Positions 6,296 to 9,446 of a stretch of 9,446 nt of DNA are shown in pieces. The stretch is from a bacterium (lineage in GTDB: Bacteria; Bdellovibrionota_C; UBA2361; OMII01). Under the pieces are notes generated by a model. It searched no databases, was not told the origin of the DNA, and worked only from the letters and a program-made list of their open reading frames with translations. The translations under genes were made by a program, and so were the position numbers. The stretch is taken from the NCBI GenBank assembly GCA_017853915.1, contig JAFMIS010000078.1, positions 1-9,446 of the forward strand. The letters run 5' to 3'. Numbering within the stretch: the first letter of the stretch is position 1; each line of letters starts with the position of its first letter.

Positions 6296-6359
6296 CCCTT
6301 CGGTTCCATAAGGGGCTTATACTTTGAGTGCTCGCAATATTAGGAGACGGCATATAATG

Positions 6360-7133
6360 CTAGTTTCTGAAGAGTCCAACCGCGACAGGAATCTCATCTC
6401 GGCCTGGGAAATCTTCTTCGCGTGTTGCCCCATCGTGACCAGGGATATCGCCCGAAATGAACAACTGAGAAGAGCCGCCACCATCAAAGTTGAGAGCCTC
6501 TCTGCATCCAAGTTCGGGGCGCAACAATGTCTTCTGAATCTCTTCAAGGGATCCTCCAAACATAGCCAAAGATACCCGGATAAAGAGCAGGCGCTGCTCC
6601 GTGTCGATGCACACGATTGATAGGCTTGAGGCGGACGATGAGCTCTTGAGTCCTACAACTGGAGCGCCCTCGGAGATGAGACGAGGCCCCGCTTGGGTAG
6701 CTTCGAGAACCCCTTGAGGTGAAAAAGAACTTCGATGAGATATTCCTACACGGTCCGATGCCGCATAGAGTACGCCGGTTAGAGTTCCTCCTCCGTTGTG
6801 AGTTTTTTGATAGAGAATTCCTCGACTAATAATCAGCCCCAGTGGCTTGCCCTGTTCATCAAAAAAATTGGAGTTGAGACACACCGACGCGCCGCTGGCT
6901 CGGCACAATGAGCGCACGGTGCTTCGTTTCCATCCGAACTCCGCGGCTCGTATAACTCTCAGGGTGAAGTGTTGAGGGGCCGCGCGTACGATTACAAAGG
7001 ATGGCGAAAGGATAGAGCTTCCCGGCATCTGAAAACGGGCCTCTTCCAAGCCTGGCGAAAGACTTTCCCATGAGAGAGGAAGCGGCTCGGCGAGAGCCAC
7101 GCTCGAACACCACCAGAGCGCTGTAAGTTTCAT
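6360..7133 (-). CDS. Secreted phosphodiester glycosidase-type protein (NAGPA/DUF2233 domain)
   Basis: Predicted exported protein of 257 residues made of one NAGPA/DUF2233 domain. Marks in order: a short signal-like segment MKLTALWWCSSVALA with a likely cleavage after ALA at 15; CLNSNFFDEQGKPLGLIIS (85-103), matching the NGGFFD...G.PLGL block; TQAGPRLISEG (146-156), matching the QaGPxLv block; ALNFDGGGSSQLF (213-225), the most diagnostic motif; and EIPVAVGLF (247-255) at the end. Members hydrolyse phosphodiester-linked sugars, as in mammalian uncovering enzyme, or act on envelope polymers; the substrate here is unknown. Start choice is uncertain: ATG 7133 gives a tidy signal peptide, a GTG 15 bases earlier would lengthen its hydrophobic core, and ATG 7262 would add 43 polar residues directly after nuoF. 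It follows nuoF on the same strand, but a hairpin lies between them. Confidence 0.88.
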   Translation of the reverse strand: MKLTALWWCSSVALAEPLPLSWESLSPGLEEARFQMPGSSILSPSFVIVRAAPQHFTLRVIRAAEFGWKRSTVRSLCRASGASVCLNSNFFDEQGKPLGLIISRGILYQKTHNGGGTLTGVLYAASDRVGISHRSSFSPQGVLEATQAGPRLISEGAPVVGLKSSSSASSLSIVCIDTEQRLLFIRVSLAMFGGSLEEIQKTLLRPELGCREALNFDGGGSSQLFISGDIPGHDGATREEDFPGRDEIPVAVGLFRN

Positions 7134-7225
7134 GAGTAGAGCTATCACCCCTTTGCCAGGGGGAGAGGGCCGGCTTTTGGCGATAACGTGGCCAAAGTCG
7201 TCGCGTGACGCCCGGCGGCTCCTAT

Positions 7226-7254
7226 TGTCCCTACCTCTCGTTGTGTTAGGGACA
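7226..7254 (-). repeat. Inverted repeat between nuoF and the NAGPA-type gene
   Basis: TGTCCCTA and TAGGGACA form a perfect 8-base stem around a 13-base loop, beginning 15 bases after the nuoF stop. No U-tract follows on the minus strand. It could be an attenuator, an RNA-processing site or a protein-binding site. Its position argues for the downstream start of the NAGPA-type gene. Confidence 0.45.
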
Positions 7255-7269
7255 GTAGTCATCGTGATT

Positions 7270-8637
7270 CTAATGAAGAGATTTGAAATCCGCGTGCAAT
7301 GTGCTTGGCGGGGGAGTTTTCCCCTCAAAGGAATCCATGATGCGCGCCTTAAATTCATCTTGAAACTTGGTGATAAAGCTCCGCACGGGCATCGCGAGCG
7401 CGTCCCCAAGTGGGCAGATCGTATGACCTTGGATCTGATTAACGATCGTGTGGAGTAGCTCTAGATCGCCCGGATCGCTATCTCCTTGAGACATTCGACT
7501 AAATATTTTCTCCACCCAGTGGCCACCCTCCCGGCAGGGGGTGCACTGACCACACGATTCATGAGCATAAAAGTGAGCTAGGTTTTGAATCGCGTCCACC
7601 ATGTCAACGGAGTCGTTAAGAACTATGACTCCCCCTGACCCCAGAAAGGTCCCAAGCTTGCTCCATCCCTCGTAATCCATGGTCGCATCTTCGATGTCCT
7701 CTGCGCGCAGAATAGGAGTTGAGGATCCACCCGGGATCACCGCCTTAAGGCGAGTTCCATTGAGCATTCCTCCACACTCCTCTTGGAGAAAACGCTTAAA
7801 GGGATACCCCATCTCAATCTCGTATACTCCGGGTTTGTTGATGTGACCGGAGGCGCACACCAGCTTAGTGCCCTTTGATTTCTCGGTTCCGATCGTCGCA
7901 TAGGCGTCCGCCCCGTTGTTGATAATCCACGGAACAGCCGCAAAGGTCTCGACGTTATTGAGGACTGTTGGCGAATGGTACACTCCCATCACAGCTGGAA
8001 AGTAGGGTGGCTTTAAACGAGGCTGTCCCTTCTTGCCCTCAAGAGACTCAATCAATCCGGTTTCTTCACCACAGATGTAGGCTCCCGCACCACGATGAAC
8101 AACGAGATGCAGTTGATAGCCGCTACCAAAAATGTTGTCCCCGAGATAGCCCTTGGCGTAACACTCGTTCACTGCCTGCTTCAGTTGAGTGTATGGGTAC
8201 CCGTACTCGCCTCGAATATAGACACACATCCAGTGGCTCTGAACCGCCCACGCCGCCGCCATCATGCCTTCGATCATCGCATGTGGGTCGCGCTCGATAA
8301 GGAGTCGATCCTTGAACGTTCCGGGTTCGCTCTCGTCAGCGTTACAGACTATGTAGGTAGGTTTTCCGGTGTTGCGGGGTACGAAGCTCCATTTCTGCCC
8401 CGCTGGGAATCCCGCGCCGCCACGACCCCTGAGCCCTGATTTCTTTACCTCTTCGATCACTGCAACTGGATCCATCGCCAGAACTTTTCGAATGGCGGAG
8501 TATCCACCCCGCGATTCATATCCGGCCACGGTATGCTGATCGGGGTGCTGTATGTGCTTAAGAAGTATTTGACGATGTTGGCCCACAGGAGTCTCTCGGT
8601 TCGCTATGATCGAGGCTGAATTGCCCAGCTCGATCAT
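7270..8637 (-). CDS. nuoF: NADH-quinone oxidoreductase subunit F (complex I, 51 kDa subunit)
   Basis: Peripheral subunit of respiratory complex I that binds NADH and FMN and carries the N3 [4Fe-4S] cluster. Length 455 residues from ATG 8637, near the family norm. SGLRGRGGAGFPAGQKW (67-83) is the FMN-binding glycine loop; CNADESEPGTFKDR (98-111) is the conserved NADH-side block; GAGAYICGEETGLIESLEG (183-201) is the NADH-binding motif; ESCGQCTPCREG (360-371) gives Cys362, Cys365 and Cys368, and Cys408 in GHTICPLGDA is the fourth cluster ligand. All key residues are intact, so the protein should work. The C-terminal 20 residues are poorly conserved. Neither possible start has a strong ribosome binding site: TTG 8661 would add eight residues, and homologous sequence begins only about 20 residues after ATG 8637. 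No nuoE or nuoG adjoins it; the partners must be encoded elsewhere. It follows the lipoprotein gene closely on the same strand. Confidence 0.96.
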   Translation of the reverse strand: MIELGNSASIIANRETPVGQHRQILLKHIQHPDQHTVAGYESRGGYSAIRKVLAMDPVAVIEEVKKSGLRGRGGAGFPAGQKWSFVPRNTGKPTYIVCNADESEPGTFKDRLLIERDPHAMIEGMMAAAWAVQSHWMCVYIRGEYGYPYTQLKQAVNECYAKGYLGDNIFGSGYQLHLVVHRGAGAYICGEETGLIESLEGKKGQPRLKPPYFPAVMGVYHSPTVLNNVETFAAVPWIINNGADAYATIGTEKSKGTKLVCASGHINKPGVYEIEMGYPFKRFLQEECGGMLNGTRLKAVIPGGSSTPILRAEDIEDATMDYEGWSKLGTFLGSGGVIVLNDSVDMVDAIQNLAHFYAHESCGQCTPCREGGHWVEKIFSRMSQGDSDPGDLELLHTIVNQIQGHTICPLGDALAMPVRSFITKFQDEFKARIMDSFEGKTPPPSTLHADFKSLH

Positions 8638-8690
8638 AGTAAAAGGATGGCGTAGGTGCAATGACCTTGGACGTATGAGGGGGTTGCCAG

Positions 8691-9272
8691 TTACTGAATC
8701 ACTACCGAGATAGCTGCTGAATCCTCAGCCACGAACTCGGGCGTATCTATATTGAACTCAGTGCTATTATCCTCGGCCGGATCGTCAACATCTGGGTCGA
8801 CCTCAATCTCTCCGTCGACAACCGAATCTTGGCCCTCCAACTGAAGCACAACAGTTCCCGATTGGCCCGTATACTTCTGACCAGAGCGCTTGAATTGCGA
8901 CTGGCTGAGGTAGAATACGAGAAATGTCTCGTTCTCTCCTTTAGCGGTTGCGTTAACAGTGGGGGATATATCTATCTCCTTTTTATCTATAAGGAGAAAG
9001 GCGGAACCCGGAACATACCGTAGCCCCTCAGGATACCGAATCTTCAACGCAATGCCATTTTCATGCACGTTGGATAGTTCGATCGACGTCTCCGTTCGGT
9101 CGCCTGTATCGATTCGGCCCGGAGTAGTATGGATAGATACGTTAGCGGCTCCCACGAAGTCACCCTCATCGCTTGAACCGCCACCGCCACCACCACCGCA
9201 TCCGGCGAGGGTTGTTGCGAGACTACACAACACCGACATAAGCGAGAGAGATCTCTTCATACGTAACACCAT
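8691..9272 (-). CDS. Lipoprotein with DUF11-like domain and acidic tail
   Basis: Envelope lipoprotein of 189-193 residues. The N-terminus MKRSLSLMSVLCSLATTLAGC has a basic start, a hydrophobic core and the lipobox LAGC, so Cys21 (numbered from ATG 9260) should be lipidated; Asp is absent at +2, which in Gram-negative cells favours outer-membrane sorting. Seven glycines and two serines follow as a flexible linker. Residues about 38-130 resemble a DUF11-type beta-sandwich (ETSIELSNVHENG, then LKIRYPEGLRYVPGSAFLL, as in xxTNxgxx...lPxGlxyvxgSa). The rest is strongly acidic (DPDVDDPAEDNSTE). A surface or adhesion role is possible but not shown. Starts: ATG 9272, GTG 9269 and ATG 9260 are in frame; AGAGGA stands 2, 5 and 14 bases before them, so GTG 9269 has the best spacing. 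It is first in the run leading to nuoF, with which it shares no obvious function. Confidence 0.85.
   Translation of the reverse strand: MVLRMKRSLSLMSVLCSLATTLAGCGGGGGGGSSDEGDFVGAANVSIHTTPGRIDTGDRTETSIELSNVHENGIALKIRYPEGLRYVPGSAFLLIDKKEIDISPTVNATAKGENETFLVFYLSQSQFKRSGQKYTGQSGTVVLQLEGQDSVVDGEIEVDPDVDDPAEDNSTEFNIDTPEFVAEDSAAISVVIQ
9177..9197. repeat. Short GGN codon run encoding seven glycines
   Basis: Seven consecutive glycine codons (plus-strand units ACC/GCC) directly after the lipidated cysteine of the lipoprotein. Such triplet runs can change length by slippage, which would alter only the linker length and keep the frame. Confidence 0.7.
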
Positions 9273-9446
9273 ATTCCTCTTCTGGAGTGTATAGAGGCTT
9301 TTTATGAGGTGCGCCAGACCGAAAGTTTTCCGCCAACGTTCGCGTTCGCGCGTTACCAGTGGCTCCCTTAAACTTTAGAATGCTGCTCACGGATTGGCTC
9401 CTGTGCACCTCAACTTTCAGCCTAGTGGTACTCCTGCGGTATTGCC

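Larger units (their letters stand above)
6033..6359. other. Intergenic stretch with regulatory elements, no gene supported
   Basis: These 327 bases lie upstream of the MerR-like gene and downstream of the NAGPA-type gene. I find two TTGACA elements on the minus strand, a spaced direct repeat, a cluster of TGAAC/GTTCA half-sites and a weak CCCTT-N9-AAGGG hairpin (6296-6314) that could end the upstream transcript. A 35-codon minus-strand frame starting at 6260 has no good ribosome binding site and is not called as a gene. Confidence 0.5.

Noticed and set aside
6153..6353. 66-codon minus-strand frame, or its 35-codon inner form from 6260
   Set aside because: No good ribosome binding site, no family pattern and overlap with regulatory repeats; mentioned only as a possibility for the second TTGACA element.
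9339..9356. Tandem TTCGCG units near the right edge
   Set aside because: Only two units, likely chance in a CG-rich stretch.
9223..9446. Minus-strand frame open to the right edge, ending LAYVGVV
   Set aside because: It could be the 3' end of a gene from outside the window, but it overlaps the lipoprotein signal peptide by about 50 bases, is Arg-rich and shows no recognisable motif. The right-hand 174 bases therefore hold nothing I can support.

Overview
This 9.4 kb window looks like chromosomal DNA of an aerobically respiring, probably Gram-negative bacterium of about 50% GC. It carries a heme A synthase fragment (needed for aa3-type cytochrome oxidase), the NADH-binding subunit of respiratory complex I and a lipoprotein with a classical lipobox. 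No mobile element, tRNA, rRNA or CRISPR array is visible. The lineage cannot be fixed from the sequence; a deltaproteobacteria-like or other poorly sampled group is only a guess.

Layout, left to right. (1) Bases 1-539, minus strand: the N-terminal 179 residues of a CtaA/Cox15 heme A synthase that runs off the left edge. (2) 717-1205, minus: a single-domain universal stress protein. (3) 1419-4262, minus: a tight three-gene operon whose stop and start codons overlap at both junctions, transcribed as RibBA-like protein, then HD-domain phosphohydrolase, then CrcB/FluC fluoride channel. The RibBA-like protein keeps the two-domain fold signatures but has lost the catalytic and zinc-binding residues of both riboflavin-biosynthesis domains, so it is probably a repurposed protein. 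(4) 4484-4999, plus: a divergently transcribed 171-residue protein of unknown family with a His-rich tail, behind an extended -10 promoter. (5) 5000-5318: no intact gene; two hairpins and possible remains of a NarL/LuxR-type response regulator. (6) 5319-6032, minus: a MerR-like regulator followed after 36 bases by a 52-residue membrane protein of the DUF5989 type, with a TTGACA-type promoter bracketed by a direct repeat. (7) 6360-9272, minus: a DUF10-style lipoprotein-like start of a run made of a DUF11-like lipoprotein, an isolated nuoF, and a secreted phosphodiester-glycosidase-type (NAGPA/DUF2233) protein.

The most interesting part is the RibBA-like/HD/CrcB operon. A catalytically dead fold that once bound GTP and ribulose 5-phosphate is translationally coupled to a nucleotide-type HD hydrolase with an intact metal site. 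This would fit a nucleotide- or metabolite-sensing module, but that role is inference. Also notable are nuoF standing away from nuoE and nuoG, and the MerR-like/DUF5989 pair.
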